DNA of 64,000 nt from Panicum virgatum (GCF_016808335.1 NC_053136.1:3888531-3952530), one strand, 5' to 3'; positions 49,151 to 64,000 are shown, numbered from the stretch's first letter. Notes: generated by a model not told the origin, from the letters alone. Made by a program: numbers and translations.

Positions 49151-49730
49151 GCCATGTCCGCCGCCGCCTTCCCCAGCTGGGCGATCCTGGAGCCCTTCGT
49201 CTTCCGCCGGGACGACGACGCCTCCTTCCCGGACGAGTCCAAGGCGCCCGTCAGGGCGTCCGGCACCACATCCTTGGGCGCCCCCTTCCGCATCGCCTTC
49301 TCCTTCGCCGAGCCCCCGCGCGTCTCCCGCCTCTACGCGCAGCTGCCGGGCTTCCCGGGCCCCGACAAGCTGACGCCCCTGGCTTTCCTGGCGACCCACC
49401 ACCGCCTTGCCCTGCTCCAAGTCTGCACCTTGCTACCCAATTTCGTTATAGTGCAGGACTTCTTCATCTTCAGCGCCTACCACGACCCTTCCTCGCTCCA
49501 ACGGCTCCCTCCTTCTAGCGAGATGGATGCCCAACCTCCTCCTGGTCATCTTGACTACCTAGTCGAGCGGCGCCTGCTGAGAGACCGACACATCGGCCTC
49601 TTGTGCCGAGGCGAAGGCGAGCAGGAGTTTGTGGTGGCAGAGCTCCATCTCTCCAAAATCCGCAACAAGGTCCACGCTGACATCTTCTTTTTGAAATCAG
49701 CTGTCCCAGCACGATGCGGCGAAAAGTGGA

Positions 49731-50868
49731 GGATGAAGTCCATTTTACCCCCTGAAGTTGTTGAGGAATCCAAATTACCCCCTTGAACTGCAATACCAGG
49801 AATGGAACCCCCTTCAACTTTTAAAACCGGACAAATCACCCCCTGACTGATTTTCACGGTGGTTTTGGCAGTGGGCCCCACATGCCAGCCTGCGGGCCCC
49901 ACATGTCATCCTCTCCTTTCTCTATCTCTCTCTCCCTCTCTCCTTTCTCTTTCTCTATCTCTCTCTCCTCTCTTCTCCAGATAGCCGCCGCCACGCCCCT
50001 CCCTCCGCTGCGCCTCCCTCCACCGCCACCTCCCTCCGTCACCGCCGCCTCCCTCCTCCGCCTCCCTCCGCAGTGCATCCCTCCCGCCGCCACGCATCCT
50101 TCCGCCTCCCTCCCTCCCTCCGCCGATCGCCGCGCCTCCCTCCGCCGCCCCGCCGCTGCCGCCCTCGCCGCCAGCCGCCCGACGCCGCGCGTCCACTCCG
50201 ATGCTCGCACACGCTGAGCCCTTGACGCGTGGAGCACCTCTGCCTCGGCCGCCGCCGCCCAGAGCACCTCACCAGGGACACACGCACGAGCTCCATTGCG
50301 GCGGGAGCCCAAGGCGGTGGTGCGCGGCGACGGTGGGAAGAGCTCTGTGGCAGCGCAACGAGAAGCGCATGAGCACCGTGAGGTGGCGACTGCGGTCGGG
50401 ACACGGAGAAGGCGCCTGGAAAGGGGGTCTCACCGAGCGCGGCGGACGGCGCCGCCTGGCGGCGCGACGGACTGGCGGGGAGGCGGGTCCGGGCGACGGC
50501 AGGTCGGGACGACGGCCTGGGGAGCTCGGCGGAGTCACAGTGGAGTTCCACGCCAGTGGAATCGGCCGGCGGTGGCGTGGAGGCGTCGAATTGCGCCGGC
50601 GGCGCGAGCTCTGTGGCAGTGCGGGCAGGCCCGCGGAGGAGAGAGAGATAGAGAAAGGAGACAGGGAGAGAGAGATAGAGAAAGGAGAGGATGACTTGTG
50701 GGGCCCGCAGGCTGGCATGTGGGGCCCACCGCCAAAACCACCGTGAAAACCAGCCGGGGGGTGATTTGTCCGGTTTTAAAAGTTGAAGGGGGTTCCATTC
50801 CTGATATTGCAGTTCAGGGGGTAATATGGATTCCTTGACAACTTCAGAGGGTAAAATGGACTTCATCC
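49731..50868. mobile_element. Mutator-like element with long TIRs (Pack-MULE candidate), 9-bp TSD
   Basis: Ends are GGATGAAGTCCATTTTACCC on the left and its near-perfect inverse on the right. The inverted similarity continues for about 240 bases on each side (49731 to about 49975, and about 50625 to 50868). The TSD AAAAGTGGA is at 49722-49730 and 50869-50877. The interior at 49980-50620 is GC-rich with open frames on both strands but no transposase motif. It is non-autonomous, and a captured gene piece is possible. Confidence 0.88.
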
Positions 50869-51631
50869 AAAAGTGGAGCTCCGTGCGTGTGCCCATCCTC
50901 CACAGCGGCGACCCCGGCGATCTGCTCTTCTGGCAGACTGAAGGCGTCGTCCCCGTCGACCACTGGCTGTGCTGGATTGACTACTCCCGGGGCATGCTCT
51001 TCTGTGACTTGTTCGGAAAGCCCAAGCCTACAGTCTCCTTCCTCAGGTTACCTTTGGACAATCTCCCTAATAATTTTTACAACCGCAGCTTCACCCACAG
51101 CCGGATGTCCCGCGGCGTGTCCGCCATTGATGATGGCCGTGCGCTCAAGTTCGTCCATGTCGCCCGCAGTGATGGCATTGGCCATGGGGCACTCAAACCC
51201 GGTGCTAGCTTCACCATCACCTGCCACACCCTCAGATTAGACGGTAGCATGGCGTTGTTGAAGAACAAGGGCATGTTAGGCCGCATGAGGTGGATCGAGG
51301 ACTCCACAGCCACCTCCGACAAGCTATGGCCAGCATCTGCACACAGGGAATCCCCTGATGAGTTCCCACATGACATTGTCATATTCCCCCAAGTGAACAT
51401 CGACAGGCCACATGTGGTTCACTTCCTTACCAGCTCGTATGAGCCTTTGAAAAAGATGTGGCTGGTTGCCATTGACATGAACACTGCAACCGTGGAGTCT
51501 TCTTCTCAGTATATCAATGGGAAGGAGGATCTTGCAACTGTGGACTCCGACTTGACCACACTAAGGTCCACCTGTCCCATGCCCTTGCTTACCTGTGAGC
51601 TATCCAAGTACCTCAATCCCCCAAGGTAACA

Positions 51632-52800
51632 TTATATTATATTGCTGCTGGCTTTTATCTACCACCTGCTTAATTGATTTTTGCTGGTTGCATATTTATT
51701 GCTGCATATATGCAATTTGTTCATCACTTTAATCTTGTTAGTATTTCACTACTGAGTACTGTAAGAGCAGCCTATTTCTCCAACTAGGACATTTAGCGAT
51801 TACATTTATTCGCAGTTGGAAGGAAAGTATGCTACATATTTACCTTCAGTGTCTGTTTTTGGCAATTCTTTTCTATAGCATAACTACTTTATGAAGCACT
51901 GTTATATTGCCGCTGGCCTTATCCAAGTGTACCTCCTGCTTAATTGATTTTTGCTGGTTGCATATTTATTGCTGCATACATGCAAGTTGTTCATCACTTT
52001 AATCTTGTTAGCATTTCACTACTGTCAGGCCCAATCCTGAGGGAGTAGTATATATACATGTACATATACAATTAGAACGTACAACCAGGGCAGATAAGAA
52101 ACGAAACGATGTGTCGCGCATGACTCCTCCCAACTGACTGACTCCCACGATTAACTAACGTTGATTGGTAGCCACGCCTAAGACTACACGATCTACAGGC
52201 CTTTTAAGTGATACCTTTGAGTTGGTTCAACACGTTTAATTTGTAGCTTTGCAATAGCTTTCAACCTTCAATTTCTATTTGTTTTTTTTTAATTTTCAAG
52301 CTTCAAGAAATATTTAAATGATATTAGTATTAGTATCTTTGTTACTGACTTGGCATCTAGAATTGCAAGAACAAGTTTTTGAGATAATACCATATATAGT
52401 ACTAATATGTATAAATTGTTTGGCTAGAATTTGTTTTTTTATGCACTCGCTTATTGGCGAAATGTTCTACATATAGATTTATCATCACCATTAATATTTA
52501 TAGGGCCCCATCTCCAATCTCGCATCGGCCCCCCTAAAACCTCAGGACCAGCCCTGCTACTGTAACAGCAGCCTATTTCTCCAACCAGAACAGTGATGTA
52601 GCCTGCAGGCTACTTAGCGAAAGATAAGCAATAGGCTTAGGAATGGTGGAGTTGTCAATACCTTCTTTCATATGGTGTTGGAAATAAATTATTAGCAGTT
52701 AGAAGTAAAGTATACTACGTATTTACCTTCAGTGTCTGTTTTTGGCAATTCTTTTCTATAGCACAACTACTTAATTTATGAAACACCGTTGCATGCTAGC
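51632..52800 (+). repeat. Direct duplication inside the DUF1618 intron
   Basis: The segment from about 51632 to 51900 (with TTGATTTTTGCTGGTTGCAT and TTACCTTCAGTGTCTGTTTT) is repeated from about 51900 to 52790. The second copy is split by the element at 52026-52556. Confidence 0.75.
52026..52556. mobile_element. Non-autonomous hAT-like element in the DUF1618 intron
   Basis: Left end CAGGCCCAATCCTGAGGGAG and right end CCTCAGGACCAGCCCTG are imperfect inverted repeats. CTACTGT occurs on both sides, a 7-bp match close to the 8 bp expected for hAT. It splits the second copy of the intron duplication. Confidence 0.65.
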
Positions 52801-52899
52801 CTGATCTTGCTAACAGAAGTAAGTTTAGTTTGAACATCCATTTAGACCACTTTTTTCACAGTATTTATGTACTGCAGGAAGAGGAAGGATGTGGAATGA

Positions 52900-53788
52900 G
52901 TCACGTCTGCCAACTTCATCGTACTTCTTATATACTATCTAATGGTTCAACAAGAAAGATCTATGTCATGTTTGTCAACAAAACTGAAGGAGCTATTTCA
53001 TATCGTGGCCTATTACGGTCTACTTCATGCTGTATGAACAGATAAGTTATATCAAGTTTGTGGTGTGTTGCATACTTGCATAGGTTTGTCAAGAAATTGT
53101 GTGGTGTGTTGAGTTTTCAAGTATAATCTTTAAATTGTGTCCTTGCCTGTGCTATACCAAGTTTGTATGTGAAATTTAATCTGTACTATGTTACCACTTC
53201 TAACGCTATGGTGGTATATTTATGCAGTATATGTTGTGCTAACTTAATTGTTGGTATCCTGTTCATGTAAATTATTACAAATCATTGTCACCGCTATTCG
53301 TAAAAAAAATGACGCGCATCGTGGAGTCTGGCGCGCAATCACGGAGTGGTAGACATTTGCGTAGAAAACCTCACATGGCCAAGGGGCACAGTCCATACAC
53401 TTCTTTTTCCCTTGTCTCTACAAATCCTTCTCCCTCTCTCTGAATGGAGGGACGGTATAAGGAATCTTTTGTCTGAACGGAAGCCCTCTGAAATTTGAAC
53501 TCCACACCCCAGTTAACAACTACCTGGGCAGCAAGACTTTTTGTTCTTGTCACAATCACATCCATCCATCTAGAACGCAATGCAAAATAAATGAGAAACG
53601 ATTTGATATAAAAGAGCACGGAAACAATGGTGATCAGCAAAATATGCCGGAAAGAATGCCACTAGGGACATGCACTAGGGCTCATCTGTACTTGCAATGA
53701 TGGGATGCAAGTCAACGCTTGCTTGCTTGCTTGAGAATTATAATCCACAGAGGGGAGGGCAGGCGAGATGAGGGGATTGTACAGTCAG
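52900..53788. other. 3' flank of the DUF1618 gene and intergenic DNA
   Basis: Probable 3' UTR to about 53250, then AT-rich DNA with only short open frames. Confidence 0.45.
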
Positions 53789-53790
53789 TA

Positions 53791-54105
53791 CTCCCTCCAT
53801 CCTGAAATGTAAGGCATTTTAGATTTTTGCAGACAGATTATGGAGGTAGAGAAAAGATACATATACCCCTCATCAGTGCATTATTCAGTTAATCAATTGC
53901 TTAATTTTTAGTGCGCGCACCAAAATTAAGGAGACTAGCATGCCTTTTTTTACTCCCTCAACCCACCATAATTGATTTTTTTTTACAAAACTAGCACCAA
54001 AACCAAAAAGATTAGCATGCCTTTTTGTCCAAAAGGCTCGATGATGCCTTATATTTAGGTACAAATTTGAACCCTCAAATATCTTATGTTCCAGAACGGA
54101 GGGAG
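53791..54105. mobile_element. Stowaway-type MITE
   Basis: The left end CTCCCTCCATCCTGAAATG and right end CCAGAACGGAGGGAG are flanked by TA on both sides. The length of 315 bp, TA target and CTCCCTCC end are typical of Stowaway (Tc1/mariner) MITEs. Confidence 0.85.
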
Positions 54106-54439
54106 TATATCTTCACATAATTAAGTAGGGGGTGTTGAGTGGACATTTGTGCCAAAATACGAATCATGGTGGCTTTGTGCTTGAATGAGGAGCAAGTGGC
54201 ATTGCAATGACAGTTTGGGATGCTGATCATGAGCTTATAGTTTACTTGGGTATGATGATGGTGGGTGAAAGTGATTCGAACATCACAACACTTACAGAAA
54301 TGGCAACATGAGTTGATAAGCTCAAATATCTCCACATGCATAAACAGTACAGATTTCCTATTGGAAGTCTCGCTGTGAAAGAGCCCGGTTCTATGAACAT
54401 GCAAACCTAGGAAATCAATGTCACACAGGATAGAAGAGC

Positions 54440-55338
54440 CTAGTTCATCATCTTGATGAGCTCGTTGATGTAGTTCTCACGGTTACCGGCATCACCACCC
54501 TCAACATAGTGGTTCCTCTTCTTCAATTCAGGCCACCAAGTGGTGCCTTCAGCTTGAATGGCAACAGGAAGTTGTTGGCCTCCTTGAAATGTGGGCGAAC
54601 GGTCATGATCTCATGGACAAGATCAGTGGCGGAGCTCGGCAAGAAATTTAGGTGGGGCATAATTTTTTATGTTATCTTACGGCCACCACGTATGAATGTT
54701 AAATATGGTCTATTAATTCAACAAATACCAACTAAACAAGAGTAAGAAATAAGAAAATCCAACAACCTATGAATTTGAAGACAAATTAGTTAGTACAATG
54801 TAAGAAAATCCAACTAAACCTATGAATTTGAAGACAAATTTGTTAGTGTATAATATATCATATATGATTATTTAAAAACAGCAGCACATGAGAACAAGGA
54901 GACATATCTAACCAGCTCGCCCTGCACTGTAGAACTGAGCTGCTAAGGCAGGCAGACAGGCAGCAGCGGGCACTAGGCGGCAGCCCTGCAGGTTTGCCTG
55001 GCTCCGTCGATGGAGACAGCGAACGCTGCTGCTCTACCGCTGCGCCTGACGAAGAAAAGAAGGGTATTAGGGGCTCCTCGTTGGCAGTAGGTGGGGCAGT
55101 TGCCCCACCATGCCGCATGAGGAGCTCCGCCTCTGGACAAGATCCTCTATGCATATGATGTTGTGATTCCCGAGGCCCTGGCAGGCAGGAAGTAGAGGGA
55201 AATGATCATTTAGATTCAAATTGAAACACACATATCTGAAGAATGATCACAGAGGCTTTGGGGATGGCTCACCGCCTCAATTACATTGTTGTTGCTCAGA
55301 GGAATCATCTGCTTGTTCAGCTTTTCATAACTTACTAA
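54440..55338 (-). pseudogene. RPL7: RPL7 (uL30) gene fragment, last two exons, with hAT insertion
   Basis: On the minus strand, one exon at about 55273-55338 reads EKLNKQMIPLSNNNVIEA with a donor GTGAGC. After an intron ending CTGCCAG, a second exon at 54440-55177 starts GLGNHNIICIEDL, and after the hAT insert continues [30 protein letters not shown], then [20 protein letters not shown], ending MMN and a stop. This is the C-terminal part of large-subunit ribosomal protein L7. The rest of the gene is absent here. A hAT element (54624-55135) splits the last exon, and a small insertion (about 5 bases) near 54525 shifts the frame. The intron shows it is a DNA-level copy, not a processed one. Confidence 0.8.
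54624..55135. mobile_element. Non-autonomous hAT element with perfect 8-bp TSD
   Basis: Ends are CAGTGGCGGAGCTCGG on the left and GAGGAGCTCCGCCTCTG on the right, inverted relatives. GACAAGAT lies at 54616-54623 and 55136-55143. It sits in the last exon of the RPL7 fragment. Confidence 0.9.
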
Positions 55339-55344
55339 GTTGTG

Positions 55345-55688
55345 TCACTTAGGTCCATACCATTTGACGTGGCGCCACATGACATAAATATATGAAAAAA
55401 AATCCTTCAAATTTGTCATCTTCTATATCTCGATCCTCCTCATTCCCGCCCTGACGTCCACAGCGCCGCCGCCCCATAATCCGCCCTGTTGCCGTGCCGC
55501 CGCTGGGCGGCCGCCACATGAGGCCGGGGCCAGGGCCCTGCCCGCTCGTCTGCCCGCGCCCAGCACGCTGACGGCGACCGCCCACAACCGACCGGCCTCC
55601 CCTGTCAGGACGCCTCTAGCGCCGGGCCCTCCTCCTACTAAGGGCAACCTCCCGCGGCGAGGCCCCCTCCGAGTGCCGACTCCCGCGT
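55345..55688. other. GC-rich intergenic stretch
   Basis: Open frames on both strands reflect base composition. No gene is supported. Confidence 0.4.
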
Positions 55689-55689
55689 C

Positions 55690-55856
55690 GGGCCCGCCTA
55701 GGGGTGGTAATGGGCCATGGCCCTAATGGCCTCTTCACAGCCCAATAAAGCCCTTAAAATTTTTAGTTCAAAAATACATATGTTTAGAGCCCGGCCCTTT
55801 TAGGGCCCGATCCTTAGATTTTCTAGTTCAAAATGTTGGGCCCTTTACCACCCCTA
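55690..55856. mobile_element. Small hAT MITE (TAGGGGTGGTAA type), copy 1
   Basis: Left end TAGGGGTGGTAATGGGCC and right end GGGCCCTTTACCACCCCTA. Flanked on both sides by GGCCCGCC, an 8-bp duplication. A second copy, in inverted order, is at 58224-58382. Confidence 0.85.
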
Positions 55857-56254
55857 GGCCCGCCTCGCGGCGAGGCCGCCGCACTCGCCATGGTCCGGCT
55901 CGCGGTGAGGCCACCGCACTGCTGAGGCCGCCGCCCCGCGCCGGGCCCGCCTCCCTCCGAGGGTCGCCCCCGCGGTGAGGCCACCTCCAAGGGCCGGCTC
56001 CCGGGCTAGGGCCACCTCGCGGCGAGGAGTAGCAGCGCAAGGGCGACGTGCGCGGCCGCGACCAAGGCTATGAGGTGGGCGGCCTCGAGGACCAAGCAGG
56101 CAATGTGCGGGAGCCTGCCCAGCGAAGGGCTCTTCGCCTGCTCCGGCCATGGTGTCCAGCACGGTCATGGAGTCCATGCCAGCTATGGGTGGAGATGTGG
56201 AGCGGCCGCCAGCACTTGGAGGCCGCCCAGACCGAAGAGGAGAAGACCTCAATT

Positions 56255-56545
56255 GATCCGAAATGGAACTTACTTGTCAATTGATGGAAATGGTGAGCTT
56301 TGTGGCGGAACACCTCAACTTCATTTAGCTCCATGTTCCACAACTACTGCTGAAAAGAATAGAAAACAGTTGTCAAAATCCTTCGGGATCATTTTGGTTC
56401 AATGAGCGGGATTGTATTCATAGTTTTCGTTGTTGCTATCTTTCAGTTGATCCGAAAGAAACTCACACAAATACAGGGAAGCCAGCTCGTACCCATGGCA
56501 ATGCATGAACAGACTCCCCTACCATGTGCTGTCAAATGGAAAGAA
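56255..56545 (+). pseudogene. LRR receptor-like kinase fragment (end of ectodomain to juxtamembrane)
   Basis: The plus strand reads GNGELCGGTPQLHLAPCSTT, then KNRKQLSKS, followed in shifted frames by a hydrophobic segment and later MAMHEQTPLPCAV-like and YHVLSNG-like pieces. This is the C-terminal LRR cap, membrane segment and juxtamembrane of the large grass LRR-XII type receptor kinases. No leucine-rich repeats precede it and no kinase domain follows, so it is an orphan, frame-broken piece. Confidence 0.65.
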
Positions 56546-56559
56546 AAATCCTAAACCTT

Positions 56560-57420
56560 AAACTCTAAAGGTATTCAGACCGGTCTAACCAAAAATAAAA
56601 TAAACCAAAATAAAACCGCAAGGAGTATGAAGGTTTTGAAAGTGATCGAGTGCTCTAGCCTAAGAGGAAGAGGAGGTAAATTAGACAATCTAAAAATCTT
56701 AACTTATAGCTCCAACTAATTTGCACAATAATTAAATTAAAATATGCTATCTAAATGTGCAGCTACGGTTCTTCTCATGTGAAACTCTCGTTCCAAAAAA
56801 ATTATGCAATCTATAGCCAATCCTATCAAGATAGTACTCTATGAAAGTAAAGGCACACAAGGTTGCAATATAAAATGCGAAAATATAAAGGAGGGAGGAG
56901 AGGAAGCAAACTCTCGACACGAGAATTTATCCCGTGGTTCGGATTGCCACAAATGCGCCCTTACATCCATATTGTTGAAGCACTCACGAAAATTATCGCT
57001 TCCCGGCAATCAAGTCTTTCCTGCGGACACAACCACGGTCATTTTGATCCCGATTTCTATTAAGGGAACTCCACCAAGAAGGGTTGTCGACGCCGCTCCA
57101 CAATAAGGCGGAGGGTCGAAGACATGCCGGCAAGCCACCGAGACTCCAAGGATGAACGGCGCACCGAGATACAATATAGTTCACTCTAGAATCAACTCAG
57201 AAGGCTCATCACCTTGCTCTCACACTCTCTCAAGAGCTAACCTATCACTAACACTCTCAAATGTGTGCTAAGGACTAAGAATTTGATCACTAAGCACTTG
57301 GATGGTTTGGCGAACTTCTTCAATGTGTCTAGGACTTCACTTGAGGTCCAACAACTCCAAAATCACTAGGGAAGCCATATATATAGGCTACCAACTCGAA
57401 CTAGTTGTTTGTAGCCGTTG
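56560..57420. mobile_element. Unclassified transposon-like remnant
   Basis: Contains phrases I associate with grass repeats, such as TATCCCGTGGTTCGGATTGC near 56930 and CACCAAGAAGGGTTGTCGAC near 57070. No terminal repeats, TSD or transposase frame are visible. The classification is uncertain. Confidence 0.3.
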
Positions 57421-58120
57421 AGGCATTTCTGTCCTAGCCTGCAAATTTTTCAGTTGATCAGAAACATGTATTATTAACATACATTTGGCATTTCCTTGGA
57501 CTGAATTATGTGTGGAGTACAGCAGTATGATTCCTAGGTCGTAAAAAGGCAAACGGGTCTGCACTTTCTGCTTCGCCACCTATTCGCTCTTCAAAAGTTT
57601 GCCAAAACCATCCTACCAAATAACAACCAGCCTCGTTTTGTTAGGCTTACCGTTTAAATAGGTGTCTGAAAAACAAAAATGCTTTGTGCAGTATGAAAGA
57701 TAGTCTACTCCTATATGACAACAGAAACACCACTAATAGAGTAATGCACTGGCTGTTTCACTAAATCAGGTGACAAGTTGCCAACATGCACGAATGGCCG
57801 GTCGTTAGGTTTTGCTCAAACGAGCCAAGCCGGCAGCACGCTTCCCTCTTTCTTGTGCTTTTCATCTGTTCAGTTGGTGTATCATGCAGATTGAATGTAG
57901 TATGAGATTGTTTGATGGTACGTCATAGAGTTCCGCAAAAGCGAGGGAAAAAAAGTTCTCTCTCGGTGAAGGTTGTGTTCAATATTCAAAGACTAAAGAA
58001 CTATGTACAAGATTTGTGCTTGGAGATCATTGCAATAATACATCATATCAACAATTAATTGAATACTCCTAAGAAAAAAAACACTAAGATATTATGCTCT
58101 TATATCGTATTCATATGGTA
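57421..58120. other. AT-rich intergenic DNA
   Basis: No gene, repeat or RNA that I can support. Confidence 0.4.
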
Positions 58121-58123
58121 TGT

Positions 58124-58450
58124 ACTCCCACCCTTTTAAATTATTAGTCGTTTTGGCTTTTCTAGACATACAAAATTTCACCATGCACCTTTTTTGCGAG
58201 AAATTTTGTTATGCATCTAGACATAACTAGGGGTGGTAAAGGGTCCAAAATTTTGAATTAGAAAATCTAAGGCCCGGACCCTAAAAGAGTTGAGCTCTAA
58301 TCTTATATAATTTTGTGTAAAATATTTAAGGCTCTTGTTGGGCTGTGAAGAGACCACTAGGTCATGGCCCATTACCACCCCTAAACATAACATATATCTA
58401 CATGCATAGAAAAATTATATACCTAGAAAAGTTAAAACAACTAAATTAAT
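58124..58450. mobile_element. Stowaway-like MITE interrupted by a hAT MITE
   Basis: The left end CTCCCACCCTTTTAAATTAT and TTTTGGCTTTTCTAGACATA are mirrored by CCTAGAAAAGTTAAAACAAC and TAAATTAATTTAGGACC on the right. The element is split by the hAT MITE at 58224-58382. Ends are diverged. Confidence 0.6.
58224..58382. mobile_element. Small hAT MITE (TAGGGGTGGTAA type), copy 2, nested
   Basis: Ends TAGGGGTGGTAAAGGG and CCCATTACCACCCCTA. Flanks are GACATAAC and AACATAAC, 7 of 8 matching. Inserted in the Stowaway-like element. Confidence 0.8.
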
Positions 58451-59590
58451 TTAGGACCTGAGGCCGTGCATTCATCATATATATTGCTGAGGCGATGCCG
58501 TGCATTCATCTCTTTTGCGTGCCATGCATAGGCTGATGTCACGCACGCTTAACCCCAAACGCCACATGCATGCAAAAAAAAGCGCCGGCACATCTTGCCA
58601 TTGCAAGTCTGTACACGATTATAGCAATGAAAAGAGCAAAAATGCAGGGGTGACAAATGATACCCGAAAGTAACAACGAAAGAATAATCAAACTATTTAA
58701 TTTTTAGTTATTCAAGTAAGCACTGTCGTTTCATTTTCTAAAATAAGATATGTTCATTAAACGGTGATACATCATTGATGTAACCTAACTCAAACATCCA
58801 ATTCTGATATTACATATATTCCAAACTCATTGTCCTTTTTAGTCTATGAATTTTCTTTGAGATGTACTGGTACCAACATTTTTTAATTTTAGTTTTAAAT
58901 AAAAATAATTGAATAGATTATATTCACTATTTATGTTTGATTTTTCATTTTTTCACTTGTTATTTTGGCTCCTATTTTAAATATTCGTTAAAACCAAATT
59001 GCTGTATTTCTTTTTGGCAATTTACAGGCAAAAGTGGTGGATGTTTAATTTCTTTTTTCTTCAAGGTAAGGCATCATCTACACGTGAGACAGCTTACTTT
59101 CAAAGGACATGAGGGAACTTGCACGGTATGTAAATAAACCAAGAAGAAATTTCGTGTGTGTCGTGACATGCACAATCTAAGACTGATGATGTCCTTCACT
59201 TATTTTTAAGGATTCTGTTCAAATTCAACCTATGTCCTAAGGATTTGATTACATCTTTATTACTCTCACAATTTCGCTTTACCGTATAGTACCATGCAAA
59301 GATAATCGTTTTCAATCTCAGTAATATTTTTTTGAAATAAAACTATAATTTTTCTGTGGCTAGTAAAACCCCTCCCCGCCCCACCCCCCACCCCCAACCT
59401 CTCCCGTCCTTCCTCTCCACAGCCGTCCGCCCGCCGGGACCCGCAGATCCGACGGCGCCGATCGCCCCACCCCGCCCGCCGTCTTCCCCAACCCCTCACC
59501 CCGGTCGTCCACTCGTTCGCCGCTGCCTCCTTCCCCCTCCTCCTCCCCGATTGCGCCGCCCCGCGATTGGCCTCGCCAACCCGCGCCCGC
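58451..59590. other. AT-rich intergenic DNA and upstream region of the ZTL-like gene
   Basis: No gene is seen to about 59350. From 59360 the sequence becomes C-rich, as in many grass promoters and 5' leaders. Confidence 0.45.
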
Positions 59591-59598
59591 CGCCGCAG

Positions 59599-59605
59599 TA
59601 TAAAT
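59599..59605 (+). promoter_or_regulatory. TATA box of the ZTL-like gene
   Basis: TATAAAT lies about 100 bases before the start codon at 59702, in a C-rich context. CTAGGGTT near 59681 is a telo-box-like motif common in plant leaders. Confidence 0.55.
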
Positions 59606-59683
59606 CCGGCCCGAGCGAGCCCTCCGCGCCGTCCCCACCGCGCTCCGACCACAACCCTAGCGGCGCGCGCCGGCATGGGCTAG

Positions 59684-63521
<3,838 letters not shown>

Positions 63522-64000
63522 AGATGAAAAGCTTCCTTGAAGAGACATTTCTGGTGAACAGCTGCCTCTTCGTGTGTGTGACTCAGGCTGAAACAATTTT
63601 TTCCAACAGTGGGGCTACAAAAATAGGGTTCGCGAAGTGATTTTACTCTGTTATCTCAGGGCAGTTGTGGAGTAGCCCCTGAGGTGGATCGAATCTGATT
63701 ACTCAATCTATGTCTGGGAGTCGCCTCATCTAGAAGTAGGAATAAGTTACCTCTGCTGTTGTTGTTTGTATGGTCTACGTTGCAATAGCATACATAAGCT
63801 AATCTCAGTTCTTATCATGTTTCCAAAGGGAGAGCTGGCGTTATGTAGCTGGAGCCATGCGACACACTCATTGTGTTATGATGGCGCACATGCTGACACC
63901 GCCATTGTTGAGAAGCGATGCTGTGGTCTTCTGGTTTTTGACCCATCGATTGCTGCTATCTGGAGAAGCTGTAACACTGTTGTATTTACTTATACTTTTG
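63522..64000 (+). other. 3' UTR and flank of the ZTL-like gene
   Basis: No other open frame is convincing. The window ends here. Confidence 0.5.

Larger units (their letters stand above)
49154..52899 (+). pseudogene. DUF1618-domain gene disrupted by a MULE insertion
   Basis: Coding parts are 49154-49730, 50878-51624 and 52878-52899, about 447 residues without the insert. The start MSAAAFPSWAILEPFVFRRD, the core WIDYSRGMLFCDL, PTVSFLRLPLDN and DIVIFPQVNIDRPHVVHF are typical of the grass-expanded DUF1618 family, whose function is unknown. A 1138-bp Mutator-type element with a 9-bp target-site duplication sits in the first exon, inside the codons for EKW/SS, and brings a stop at about 49784. 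The exon is otherwise open on both sides. The intron 51625-52877 has GT-AG borders and joins in phase to a short last exon ending KRKDVE. As it stands the gene cannot make the full protein. Confidence 0.85.

Noticed and set aside
49882..50746. Open frames inside the Mutator-type element
   Set aside because: Low-complexity and TIR-derived, on both strands. No known domain, so not called as genes.
56804..57106. Plus-strand open frame of 100 residues
   Set aside because: Lies in repeat-like sequence and has no recognisable features.

Overview
The window is nuclear DNA of a grass (Poaceae), probably a panicoid. It has split genes with GT-AG introns, a gene for the grass-expanded DUF1618 family, a ZEITLUPE-type photoreceptor, GC-rich first exons, dense short MITEs and nested LTR retrotransposons. 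The species cannot be named from the sequence alone.

Left third (1-18276): a retrotransposon nest. A minus-strand element with an LTR of about 3.5 kb (2421-5953) sits inside the last bases of a related plus-strand LTR (5954-6067). That LTR in turn abuts a decayed Ty3/Gypsy element of the Tat type. The Tat part has pol (6068-9782), an antisense accessory gene (11230-14321), a polypurine tract and a 3' LTR (14950-15960). A solo LTR with a 5-bp target-site duplication follows (17019-18271).

Middle (18277-30300): accessory DNA with degenerate coding remnants, MITEs, a TIR element, one convincing small gene (a CLE peptide precursor, minus strand, 21701-22018), and a multi-exon gene fragment ending near a clear Helitron 3' terminus (28760).

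Right half (30496-64000): gene-bearing DNA. The genes are a DDX41/Abstrakt-type DEAD-box helicase (minus), a putative calmodulin-binding protein (minus), an AIFM2/FSP1-like NAD(P)H oxidoreductase with a 1-bp frameshift (plus), an MBR-like RING-H2 E3 ligase (plus), a DUF1618 gene broken by a Mutator-type element (plus), remnants of RPL7 and of an LRR receptor kinase, and a ZEITLUPE/Adagio gene (plus). Several MITE, hAT, Stowaway and MULE insertions have readable target-site duplications.

The genes do not form a pathway. The helicase is a likely RNA-processing factor, the RING and F-box proteins are ubiquitin-ligase components, and the CLE is a secreted signal. The most unusual items are the spliced antisense gene inside the Tat element, the CLE peptide lacking the Hyp7 position, the ZTL intron that splits the photoactive cysteine codon, and the two genes interrupted by transposons with intact target-site duplications.
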